Shown one piece after another: positions 23,992 through 34,588 of a stretch of DNA of 64,000 bases; the stretch's first letter is position 1, and each line of letters begins with the position of its first letter. Made by a program: the position numbers and the translations under genes. A model generated the notes under the pieces. The model saw only the letters and a list, made by a program, of their open reading frames with translations, had not been told where the DNA came from and did no database searches. Origin of the DNA: Adiantum capillus-veneris (Eukaryota > Streptophyta > Polypodiopsida > Polypodiales > Pteridaceae); contig CM043969.1 in NCBI GenBank assembly GCA_014529385.2, forward strand, positions 30,338,946 through 30,402,945, read 5' to 3'.

Positions 23992-25140
23992 ACGGGTGAG
24001 CTGGTATGAAAATGCTATAGGGCAACAAGTGTTCTTAAATGCGATGGATTGACCAGATACTTCTAGAACGCCATCGTGCACTGGTCCCCTTAGTTGTCTA
24101 AAGCTTCTAATGTAATTTTGAACCCTTATTGGAGAGAAATTGCAAGAAGGTTGAACAATAAAGGACTCCATCGATTGAGCCACTTCTGGGATAGAAACAA
24201 CAAGTGTTCAAAATCATCTTCCCAAGCTGCTACCTAGTTTCAACTCAATGGCACGGAGACTTTGCTTGTCAACAGAGTTGTACAATGCTTGGAAAACGTT
24301 TTGATGTCGATATGGGAATCTAATTTTGAGTGGAAAGCTTGGAAATGGCCATTGGTGGCCATTTCTTTAAACCTCATACCAAGGGCATTCACCAAACATT
24401 AATGCGTGAGGCTAATTGGTTCATCCCTTTGAACAAACAGTGGAAGAAACAATGGTCAAAAGCTCAATGGGATGAGGTCACGAAGAACATTTGGAATCCA
24501 CAGTGGCCGTATTTTATGAAGGTATTTCTATGGAAGGTGTTGTGTGGGGCTTGTCCAACATGCATCAAGATTCAGGCACGTGGTATCTGGTCTGGTAGAT
24601 GTTCAGGGTGTAGATTGGCTAGCAAATACCTCGCCCACCTTTTCATGGAATGCCCGGCAATTAGAGGCCTCGCAGGGAAGGTGTGCAAATGGATACAAAG
24701 AACGTGTAAGGTATCTTCAAGAAGGATCTGTGCCTTAGTGGGAAATAGTCTTGATGTATTGCACTTCTAATCTCCATGAAAATTGTCAGATATTGTTTCT
24801 TCAGTAATATCTGGAAAGCCAGGAACTGCCGTGTCTTTGATAGTGACCTCTCTGTGGCTAGCTTCTCAGAGATTGTACGAGAAAGCAAGGAGTTGATATA
24901 TGTGTTAGGAAAAAGGCAAAGATTGGAGGATTGGCTTTTGAGCGACCCTTGCCATACGGTCGAGCCTTGCAGTGTGAAGGATTGGGCTTTTGATAGTAGT
25001 ACGTTACTAGATATTCCTAACTAGGCTCTGATGTAACCATATGCCCCTCAAGGCTCGGCATAAGCTTGAGGTTGATTTATATATTTCTTGATGGCATTCT
25101 AGTACAATCACTCACAATTGTGAGTCTGCAAAGAAAAAAA
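23992..25140 (+). pseudogene. L1 copy A, piece 4: zf-RVT region and 3' end
   Basis: LINE sequence resumes after the Trp-LARD. The open segment 24330-24770 encodes WDEVTKNIWNPQWPYFMKVFLWKVL, then the zinc-binding CSGCRLASKYLAHLFMEC (CX2C...HX3C), the zf-RVT region of plant L1 ORF2. NIWKARNCRVFDSDLSVASFSEIV (24809-24880) follows. The 3' untranslated end carries the palindrome CTCACAATTGTGAG (25111-25124) and a short A-tail (25131-25140). Confidence 0.85.
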
Positions 25141-25891
25141 TAAACCGTACGTTTGGTTCTATTGTTGTTATTTTTCTACTCTTCCTTTTAGAATTATGAT
25201 GAACATCTTGTATTATATGCCAAAATTGTGGCATGTATGTGTAAGAGAACACACATGAACAAGATATTTGTGCAAGGTTGCCAAAATTGTGCAAGGTTGC
25301 CAAAAACACCACAAATTTTGCTCGGTTTATGGTTTGCTCGAATTTTGGGATTCGCACTTTGCATTGTTATAAACACATTCCTGCAATGCATCTATGTACA
25401 TCCTGAGTATTAGTGTTCGCAAAAGGCGAGCCAGGATCAATTTGTCATGTGATATTTAGGAGCTGAAGTTGCAAAATTCTAGCTAGATTCCAAGCTTGTC
25501 TTGAAGAAAAACAACAAATTTTATACATGTTAGCGTAAAAGCTAGTGACTTTCTCACAAAAGCCATATTAATTGTGTCCTTATCCTCCTTATCAATTGGA
25601 AAACATTGAGGTGTGAGTAGAATGGAGCATGTGATTTGAGAGTCCAAAGGAGTGGTCTAACGAAGTCTAGAATCTTCTGTCCTTGAAGTTGGAAAACAAA
25701 GATCGAGTTTTATAGTATTGGAGGTTTTTGATGCCGCACACTCAAGCAAGGTTGGAGACAAGCATGTTGCTGGTAGCAAACAAGGCAGCCTTTTGAGGTG
25801 AGAAAGAGCTAAAGAACGTGAAAAGGAGAACCACATGTTGTATAGGAACTTGATGTCCATGCTCCTCAATTCCCTAGAGAGAGAACGAGGA

Positions 25892-25917
25892 GGGGGGGGG
25901 GGGGGGGGGGGGGGGGG
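25892..25917. repeat. Poly-G run (26 G)
   Basis: An uninterrupted G tract preceded by GAGGA. It produces a false polyproline frame on the minus strand. Confidence 0.95.
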
Positions 25918-26219
25918 AGCCAATGCCATATATGAGTGCCAATACAATGAATAGGACATAGGGAGGACTCGAGGATTATTCGTTCTTAGCACGGTCCGTA
26001 GAACCTTGACTTGCCAATTTTCGAACGTTTTGTATGTTTTCTGACTTGGTTAACCTAGGAACATGTTTTAGATTCAACAATAAATGAAGAAAATTCAATG
26101 TGTTTTTGGATGGTCCAGCAATTCAATGCATTTTTTGATGAATAGTTTGGATTTTTCACTAGTAGAAATTTTTTAAAAATATGCTACAATCGATGAAATG
26201 CCCGAAAAATCGCAAATGA

Positions 26220-26222
<3 letters not shown>

Positions 26223-26259
<37 letters not shown>
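26223..26259. repeat. (GA)n microsatellite
   Basis: About 37 bases of pure GA repeat. Confidence 0.97.
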
Positions 26260-26260
<1 letters not shown>

Positions 26261-26661
26261 ATCTATTATATTTTGTTCATGTTGTGTGTTAAATCGAAGG
26301 GACCAGGGCTTTGAAAGGGAGACTACCTAAGGGAATTGAAGTTGAGTGCTCTCTTGTTACGATCCACATGCTTTTACTGCCAAGTGGTATGCACCACGTG
26401 GCACCTAGAGAGCGGGTGCGGTGGTATCGGGCATTTTTCATTGCCAATGGGCATGCGCCACGTGGCCCCTAGTAGACGAGGGGGACTGGGGCGGTGGGGC
26501 TTCCTTGCTTGGATTGTCCGAACACGCCAGCGGGCATGGTATCTCCGCACTGCATGAATGAGGGCGCTTGGCAACCTGGGCCATCTCTCTGTAGGAATCA
26601 GGAGAGTACTTGCTCTATACCTTCAATATGCGGATCCAACATGTGGGCACCATTAAGATTT

Positions 26662-26707
26662 TGTGTGCGCGCGTGTGTGTATGAGAGAGAGAGAGAGAGA
26701 GAGAGAG

Positions 26708-26764
<57 letters not shown>
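26662..26764. repeat. Compound (TG)/(GA)/(TG)/(AG) microsatellite
   Basis: Alternating blocks: TG/CG at 26662-26680, GA at 26683-26707, TG at 26709-26738 and AG at 26739-26764. Confidence 0.96.
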
Positions 26765-26768
<4 letters not shown>

Positions 26769-27033
26769 CCTAGCCTAATGTCGGTTGATACGATTGCGCC
26801 GACGTGAGAGTTATCCCCTTCTCAATGGTCACATGTGACATGATAAACGAAGCAGCACTTGCCGTAAAGCAGACTGCATCGATTTACGTTCTTACTAAGC
26901 TAAATGATAAATTATAGGCTTTTTCACACCCTCTTCTTTTATGAAGCTTGAACCCGCAAATTCATTGTCTCATAATTCACTGACCGTGGCCACTCCCTCC
27001 CTCTTGAGAACACGCTCTTTCCAACTTCCAAGG

Positions 27034-27235
27034 TGAGTCAACTAGTGTTGGCTCAGTTCATAGAGCACTCGTTAGGTTCAAACCCCCTTGACAACTCGTG
27101 TGACATGTAGCCCGTAGTAGTTGTTCCTCTAGTCCATATGATATGTTGGCCAACCTCATCCCGGTTGGGATGCTCTACCTCACGTAGTCAGTTGTGTGAG
27201 TTGTAATTTCAAGTTTTTACTCTCTCAAAAAAAAA
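27034..27235 (+). mobile_element. Probable tRNA-derived SINE
   Basis: The 202-base sequence carries an A-box-like TTGGCTCAGTTCATAGAGC and a B-box-like GGTTCAAACCCC within its first 55 bases, then a body and a 9-base A-tail (27227-27235). It is flanked by CTTCCAAGG (27025-27033) and CTACCAAGG (27236-27244), an 8-of-9 target duplication. The boxes are closer than in a tRNA, as if the anticodon arm had shrunk. SINEs are transcribed by RNA polymerase III and mobilised by LINE enzymes; L1-like copies with A-tails lie next to it. Confidence 0.65.
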
Positions 27236-27313
27236 CTACCAAGGAGGTGTTTAGGCTTGTCAATTACAATTTTCCCAATGGAAAAGAATAACAACACACT
27301 TTAGTAATTTTTT

Positions 27314-27632
27314 GAACGCCCGCAATTGCCATGTTTTTGATAGCAACCTCTCTGTGGCTAGCTTCTCAGAGCTTGTACAAGAAAGTAAGGAGATAATATA
27401 TGTGATAGGTGAAAGGCAAAACTAGGATGATTGGCTTAGGGCGACCGTCACCATTCGGTCAAGCCTTGTTGTATAAAGGAATGGGCTTTTGGTAATAGTA
27501 CATTATTACGTACCTCTAACTAGGCTCTGATGTAACCATCTGCCCCTCAAGGCTCGGCATGAGCTTGAGGCTAACTTGTATATTTCTTGGTGGCATTCTA
27601 ATCACTCACAATTGTGAGTTTTGAAAAAAAAA
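27314..27632 (+). mobile_element. L1 copy C: 5'-truncated 3' end only
   Basis: This is about 320 bases homologous to 24823-25140 of copy A (CGCAATTGCCATGTTTTTGA onward). It includes the CTCACAATTGTGAG palindrome (27605-27618) and an A-tail. Severe 5' truncation is usual for L1 copies. No clear target duplication was found. Confidence 0.8.
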
Positions 27633-27985
27633 CACTAGTCCTTGCAAAAAAATAGTGACTTTTGTCGCTGTTAGAGACTTTCTGTAAAATAGTCACTTTG
27701 TGGCTTTAAGAGGTTTTTTGAAAAAAAATTATCCACCAGTATTTTAGAAAATATTTTCAAAAAATTACGTCCAACACTCAATACGAGTTTATATAAAATA
27801 GTATAAAGCTCTTGGCCTCTTCTTAAGATGAGTATTCGCTTGCGTTGCAAGCTCTTGGCAAGAAGAAGTCCCCTAGCTAGGATGGTTTGATCACTGAATT
27901 CTTCATAGAGTTCTGGGGTGACCTCAAGGTCCCAGACATAGGGTCCCGCTACTCTTCGCCATAGGGTCGCATCCTCTAATAATGA

Positions 27986-29436
27986 AGTTGGAGTCATCCC
28001 AACTTGGGCGACCAAGGTAAGTGTGAACATGTTGTAAATGTCTATAAAGGCTTAAGAAAAAAACTAATGAAATCTCTCTTTCATTTGTGTACTCCATAGT
28101 CGTACCTTATCTTCTCTATCTCGTCCGCTCTCCTTGCCATGTCTATCAGAGAAGCAATACGCTTCTAACCCCAATAGGTGGTATTAGAGCCCTTCCGATT
28201 TGGGTGTGTGACGACATTAGTTCTTCAAATCGTTGCCTCGTATAGGCTGTAGAGCACTGTTCCAACCATCATCAAGTTGCACCCCCCCCGCCCCCTCAAA
28301 CACATACACTTTTGCCCTCTTCAAGCTGCAGGTTGGACATTTAAGGGGAGAATTCAAGCTCTGGAAGCACAATCACCCTTGAGAAAATGGATCCTCTTGG
28401 ACTTGCAATGGCACTGCTACTACTTGTGTCCCTACACATGCGCATGTGCCAAGCAGAGGATCTCGTAATGGGCAGAGACTAGAGAGGGACGCACTGAGCT
28501 TGAAAGTAGGTGGAGAGATGGGTTGATTGAAAACCTAGCATGCTACAGGGTTCTTCAAATGGCTTTGCCTTTGAGCGATTCATACTACTTGGCCGCAAGG
28601 GATTCATGCTACGTGTTCATCTCAGAAAGTCCATTGCAATCGGGCCAATATATGTAGCTTTGAGGCTAGGAGGGATGGAGGTGCCCGAACTGGAGGCATA
28701 TGTGCAATAAGGGCATGGCGATCTCTAGCGACTATGATGATAGCATTGGAGTTTGTGGTGGGGATTGGCGGTAGATAGAGCTTGGTGCCACAAACACACA
28801 CACGTGGTTTGACATCATCAGTGAAGAATCGAGAAGGCACTTTGATTTTTTTTCATTTTTCATCAAAATTTTAATGGCTTTTATTTTAATCTTAGAAGTT
28901 GTTCACACAAGAAGTGTATTTAAGGAATATATTTAGAAAAGAATGTTGACAATGAGATGATTAATAATTTTTTGACACAAACCCTTAAGCCCCATTGTGA
29001 TTAATTTTTTATTGTAAAGGGAGTAGACATTGCCACGGTAATGAGGACAATGCCGACGGTAAGACCTTCCCAATGACCCTATGATAGGACTACCTTGTGA
29101 GCTTAGATGAGTGCTCTTGTGAACCTTGGCAATGAATCTGTTATGAGAACCATCATGATGTATCAAGCACTACACCTAGATGTATCAGTAGCGCCTAGGG
29201 GTATGATGATAATGACAAGTACACCAAGTTTGGCTGAAGGGGGCGATTGTTGGAGTCATCCCAACTTGGGTGACCAAGGTAAGTGTGAGCATGTTGTAAA
29301 TGCCTATAAAGGCTTAAGAAAAAAACTAACGAAATCTCTCTTTCATTTGTACTCCACAGTCGTGCATTATCTTCTTTATCTCGTTTGCTCTCGTTCTCAT
29401 GTCTATCAGAGAAGCATTATGCTTCTGACCCCAACA
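27986..29436 (+). mobile_element. Element T: 1.45 kb non-autonomous LTR retrotransposon
   Basis: LTRs of 191 and 189 bases (27986-28176 and 29248-29436; TGTTGGAGTC...CCCCAACA, left start mutated to AG) flank about 1.07 kb. The primer site TGGTATTAGAGC (28179-28190) fits initiator tRNA-Met with one change. The polypurine tract GAAGGGGGCGAT (29236-29247) abuts the 3' LTR. The target duplication is AATGA/AACGA (27981-27985, 29437-29441). The interior shows no gag or pol, so it depends on a Copia-type helper (inference). Its size is near that of TRIM elements. Confidence 0.88.
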
Positions 29437-29441
29437 AACGA

Positions 29442-31320
29442 TGCTCAAAGTTGCTGCTAGGCGGGGTGAAATCCAAGGTCTAAATTTTCTTGGTAACAAC
29501 TAACTCTTGGCCAAGATGTTCGCAGATGACTCTCTCCTCTTTAAAGCTTGCCCTCAGCTACTTAGGAAGGCGCTCAAGATTGTGCAAACATTTGATATGG
29601 CTTCGGGGTCAAGTACAGTATTGAGTACTCAAGACTGATCTCCCTAACGAAAATGACTCATTTGACCCATCTGTTTGGTCAAGGGAGATTGTAGCTAAAG
29701 GAAGAATTTTTTGGCATTTGGGAGCCCCTTGGGGGTGGACGTTACACACAAGAAAAGATTCTAATGGGTCCTCGAGAAGATCCAGAGAAAAATGAGAAGG
29801 TGGGAGTATGTGTTACTTCCCCTACTAAGCCAGGTCAAAGAGATCCATTTGATCCATTCATTTATGCTTCCTTATATTGCCTTCACTAGCATGCTCCTAA
29901 AAATAGCCAAATGTAATTGGAAGGAGTTCTTGAAACCTATTAAAAGATTCTTATGGAAGAACAACACCAGAGTCTCATTGCCATAGAAGTGGGAAAAGTG
30001 GGAGGTTGTCGCTCTACCAGTGGACCAGGGTGGCCTTGGAATTCTCAACCCTATTGTTCATGTTGAGGCCCTGTGTGCCAAGTTTGTGGTCTCAATTGCA
30101 AGACATGATTAGTCTTGGGCTATCATGACCAACAATATGATGGACAAGGCACAAATCCGCTCTAAAGGTGGTCAGTGGCAAGGGATAGAGGTGCACGACA
30201 AACAACTAGTCCCAAGGTGGTCTAGCTTGAGGCTAGGTGGCACCATGGGGGAGCTCGTGCGAAAGTGCAATAGAGAAACAAAGGTCCTAGAATGGGGGAA
30301 AGTTACCAGATACTTCGAGAACTCCATCTTGCACTAGTCCCCTTGGCTGTATTAAGCTGTTGGTGTAATTATGAACCCCTATTGGAGAGAAATTTGAACA
30401 ATAAAGGACTACAATTTTTGATTCACTTCTGGGACAAAAATAGCAAGTGCTGGAAATCCTCTCACCAGCTGGCTATTCAACTCTATGACACTGAGAGGCT
30501 ACTTGTCAACAGAGCTGTAGAAGGCCTTAGACAATATTTTGATGCCTATATGGGAATCTAGTTTTAAGTGGAATGCTTGGAAATGTCCCATGAGTAGCCA
30601 ATTCTTTAAACCTCATACCAAGGGCATTTACCAAGCATTAATGCACGAGACTGACTGGTTCACCCCTCTGATTATGGTTGAGGTTGTGAAAAACATTTGG
30701 AATGCACATTGGCCTCATATTATGAAGGTATTTGTGTGGAAGGTACTTTGGGGGCTTTGTCAACATGCGTCAAGATTCAAGCACATGGTATCGGGTCTGA
30801 TAGATGCTCAAGGTGCAGATTGGCTAGCGAAGACCTCGTCCACCTCTTCATGGAATGCCTGATGATTAGAGGCTTGGTAGGGAAGGTGTGCAAATGGATC
30901 CAAAGAACGTGGAATATTGGGTTTTTCAAGAAGGATCTATGTCTAGGTGGGAAACAATTATGAAGTCGAGCAATTCTAATATGTACTCAAATTGTCAGAT
31001 ACTGGTTCTCAGCAACATCTCGAAGGCCCGAAACTGTCAAGTTTTTGATAGCGACCTCTTGGGGGCTAGCTTCTCAAAGATTGTATAAGGAAGTAAGGAG
31101 ATAATATATATGATAGGTATAGGAAAAACTTGAATGAATGGATTGGGGTGACTCTAGCCATTCGGACAAGCCTTGTTATGTAAAGGACTGGGCTCTTGGT
31201 GATTGTACTTCTAGCTCGCTTCATTGTGAGACTCTGATGTAACCATCTACCTCTCAAGGCTTGGCATGAGCTTGATTGTATAATTCTGGATGGCATTTTT
31301 AATACATTCACTGAGTTTTA
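29442..31320 (+). pseudogene. L1 copy B ORF2: palm, thumb and zf-RVT
   Basis: KMFADDSLLFKACPQLLRKALKIVQ is the catalytic loop. REIVAKGRI, MRRWEYVLLPLL and LPYIAFTSMLLKIAKCNWKEFLKPI match copy A residue for residue with few changes. The zinc-binding CSRCRLASEDLVHLFMEC lies near 30808-30861. Frame pieces are 29792-29986, 30125-30337, 30292-30561 and 30539-30963, separated by shifts and stops. It ends with NISKARNCQVFDSDLLGASFSKIV and a short 3' end with AAAAAAAA. Confidence 0.82.
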
Positions 31321-31342
31321 CCAAAAAAAAGAGTATAAAGCT

Positions 31343-33424
31343 AGATGAAGGTCTAAAGATTTCTTTCTATAATCATAATTTTCTGAAGATGTACAATTTT
31401 TTTTCTGTTCTCTTTTAAAAGTAAATCAAATCATTGTTAAACAAACCCAAATAAGCTTATTTGGAAAATCTTTCGATAGGTCTATGACCAATGTACCAAA
31501 TATTTTTGACCTATCTTCAAAGACTAGAGACATTTTATACTCCTCCAAGTTAAGTAGTGAATTGCAGTTCTACATATGATTTGTTAATTTTTAAAAGTAT
31601 AATTTTTATTTTTGATATTTTCATATAAATTGTAAATTTGAGAACTTGCTTTATATATTAAACCCATACATAAGACGTTTCATGAGCTGTTGATGTCATG
31701 ATACATACAGAAGTTATGTCTCATTTTCTATTATGTGATCTGGGCCATTTTTGTGGCTCATTACAAGTTTAGTGTCAAATGCTTACAGTGACAATGTTGA
31801 GGCATATCCATGATATTACACAACAGTCTTGGTTGAAGATCATGGTTGTGGATTAGTAGATGAACTAAGGTGATATAGGTCACGATCTCCATGCCAATAT
31901 TGTCACATGATTTGCAATGCATAGCCTAAGACACACACATGTTGCACCTTTTAAGTGCCCTAAGAAACAACACCCAAGTGCAATCTTCGAGACCAAAGAG
32001 ATGGGATTTGACTTTTTACTAGTGAAATTTTCAAAAGGCCCCTCGTTTGGCAATGAGTGGTATTTGTATGCATGCAGATCGTGGAGTGATTCCATTGATA
32101 GTAAAGGCATGTTTGAATGGTTTTATCTTGGATAACTATTTTCCCACATACAGTGATAGAAAGGATATGAAATCATATGATATGTGCACAAATAGTTATT
32201 GACATAATGATCTATTGATTTGACAAGAAGATAGCTAGGGTTTCAAGCTCTTAGAGATCATAATGAATTGTGCACAAATAGTTATTGACATAATGATCTA
32301 TCAATTTGACAAGAAGATAGCTAGGGTTTCAAGCTCCTAGAGATCGTAATGAATTGATTGCTACGCCAAGAGCGGAGATGTCTCTTCAGATTTTAGGAAA
32401 AAAGCCATGCGCTTGGTTGTCGGCTCATGTCTAAATGCCCATTGCCACCAAAAAAAAACTACTAGGAGCACGAGGTATTGCTATAGGAGCTCCACCCACA
32501 TTAGTGTGCTCTTCTTATTCACACTCACCCTCTAAGTCTCATGCATGTACCTCTATGGCACAACAAGTGGTATCAAAGCTCCAAGTCGATAATAAATATT
32601 TGCATGCATTGTTTGTGGTCTCATAGAGTTCAAAGTAGCTGCAATGTGCAATGTATGTGCTACTTTTGGTATTATGGAGCACACAATGTGCGCATTGTAG
32701 AGGTGCTCTAATTAACTCATCTATCGCAATTCATCTCATTTCTCATTATCCAAAGGGGTTTTTTATTTCTTTGGGAGAAGCAAGCAAGTTTCTTAAGAAA
32801 AAGGGGTCATTTTAGTAAGTCATAGCATGTAAGTAAAGGATTCTCTTATACACTTTAAATGTGTATGGTGTAGATGATTTCCTATAGGTGAGCCCTCTTG
32901 AGACTAATTTAACCAAGAGAGCAGGATTAGTTTCATGCAATATAGTGGAATCAATGAAATAAACTTAGCAACACAATCATTGCATGCTCAGCAATTTAAG
33001 GTAGCAAAATAAAGAGTTTGATGTGAGAAGTAGCGTAACACTAAATAAACCAATTCATCAGCAAGCAATCAGTCAAACGTATGTAGGTAGGTTTGTAGGT
33101 TGATTGTTGCACATAACATTAGTAGTGCAAGTGGTGCAATCCTGTTGAGGTTATGCAAGCCAAAGAGGATTTCATGCATCGAATGTTGGGTTTGTAAGAG
33201 TCTAAATAGTAGGGGTCAAACTTATAGAATTAGGAAAATAGGCCTTCTCTATTTTGTAGAATGGCTAAAAAAATGAGAAAATCTTCAATATTTGGCTATT
33301 TCTTCTATTTTTATAGGATCCTCTTGCTACATCCATCAATGGACCAACCTCAAAACTTAGGCCAAGTTCAAAAATGCCCTACCATTTTTACTCTTCATTG
33401 AAGGTTTATTCTCCCTCCCTTCAA

Positions 33425-33427
<3 letters not shown>
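31343..33427. other. Intergenic DNA with an 86-base tandem duplication
   Basis: AT-rich sequence without recognisable domains. It includes a nearly exact tandem duplication at 32184-32269 and 32270-32355. Small frames at 31880-32135 on both strands match nothing I know. Confidence 0.6.
32184..32355. repeat. 86-base tandem duplication
   Basis: Two head-to-tail copies starting GTGCACAAATAGTTATTGAC differ at only a few positions (for example CTATTGATT against CTATCAATT). Confidence 0.92.
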
Positions 33428-33464
<37 letters not shown>

Positions 33465-33516
33465 CCCCCCCCAGATTTGGGCAATCCCTTCTCTCTACAA
33501 GCTCCAAACTCGTTAC

Positions 33517-33612
<96 letters not shown>
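33428..33612. repeat. (CT)n with C-run, then (TG)n
   Basis: (CT)n at 33428-33462 runs into a C-run to 33472. A pure (TG)n of about 94 bases lies at 33519-33612. Confidence 0.97.
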
Positions 33613-33613
<1 letters not shown>

Positions 33614-34425
33614 AAGAGCACCTTTTTGCCCTTCTCATAGCCTCAACCGTCTCTCCCTCCACTTCCAAGCTCAAATATGAGATGTTACACCAAAACTAAG
33701 CTATGGAGAGTTTCACTTGCATCCTACATATTCTAACACAACTCCCTTCCCTCCTAGCACCTTTTTATACAAACTTCCCTTCTAGGTCAAACTATCTCTA
33801 GTTGCTCCATGGTGCAAAGGCTTTTTTTTGCACCATGGGCGAGTTGATGGTGACCCCGACCATGCTCGAACACATTGAGGACCTCCTCACTTCGTTCTAA
33901 CTTGGTTTTGGCCAACCTATGTAGTCAAGGCTATCGATAACCATCCATTGTATTGATTGCCCTGTGATTTCTTGATTACATTACTCACAAGCTAATAAGC
34001 AAACAAACTCATAGCAATGAAAAACGCATATCAAACAACACAAAGTAGATTCTAAATCAATTGTATTTATATTAACCAAGAGATGTTACATTGTACACGG
34101 CCTTGGCATTTGTGATGACATTCCAAGGGCTTGAGTAAACATAAATAGGGTGTAGGGAATTATCACCTCTAAGCCTAAGGGCTATTTTTTTGTACCTTGG
34201 CTCAACCATTACTCTATGCACACGAGCCGTACACAAAACTAAACCTACAAAAAGAGAGACAATGATATTCTTCAATGCCTCTTGCAATGCCCATAGTGCA
34301 ATGCTCTATATCTATGTGTCACCTTGTTCTCATAAATAGTCATGATTTTCTTCACTAATTGAGAAAAAGGATCCTTGTAGATAGTGGGTGTGTTCTTTCA
34401 TGATACTTGTGTATCTCCCAAGGGA
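33613..34425. other. Unassigned sequence left of Copia-2
   Basis: No coding similarity is visible. Its position beside the truncated 3' end of Copia-2 suggests that it replaced the missing 3' part of that element. Confidence 0.4.
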
Positions 34426-34560
34426 CTGCTCCTGTTAATCATTCTTGGAAGCATGGACCTCTCTGTCGTCCTGCTCCTATTGATCACTGTTGGGAGCAGG
34501 GTTCTCTCCACTAGACTACTCTTGATTATTGGTGGGAGCAGATCCATATCTCGTAAACTT
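34426..34560. repeat. Three 45-base tandem repeats with hairpin units
   Basis: Units start at 34426, 34471 and 34516, exactly 45 bases apart. The middle unit contains a perfect 7-base stem (CTGCTCC...GGAGCAG) and the others are diverged versions. As 45 is divisible by three, both strands remain open across the array. Confidence 0.8.
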
Positions 34561-34588
34561 CTCCATGGAGCAAAGTACATTGTGAATA

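Larger units (their letters stand above)
25141..27024. other. Intergenic DNA without recognised genes
   Basis: AT-rich sequence with simple repeats: a 19-base duplication (about 25269-25306, TGTGCAAGGTTGCCAAAAT), a run of 26 G (25892-25917), (GA)n at 26223-26259 and a (TG)n/(GA)n cluster at 26662-26764. Frames over these regions are repeats or have no recognisable motif. Confidence 0.6.
27811..31331 (+). mobile_element. L1 copy B: 5'-truncated LINE with 11-base target duplication
   Basis: AGTATAAAGCT stands immediately before (27800-27810) and immediately after the A-tail (31332-31342). The copy starts within the RT (LALQALGKKKSPS, DGLITEFFIEFW), has an internal deletion that joins DLKVP to the later GSRYSSP/LPLLFAIGSHPL region, and continues with FADDSLLF (about 29518-29541), the thumb, and zf-RVT. 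It is interrupted by element T at 27986-29436. Stops are frequent. It is a dead copy of the same family as A. Confidence 0.88.

Noticed and set aside
25657-25992. Proline-rich protein
   Set aside because: The proline run is the translation of poly-G; the rest has no similarity.
32184-32355. CRISPR-like or LTR repeat
   Set aside because: The two units are directly adjacent with no spacer, so it is a simple tandem duplication.
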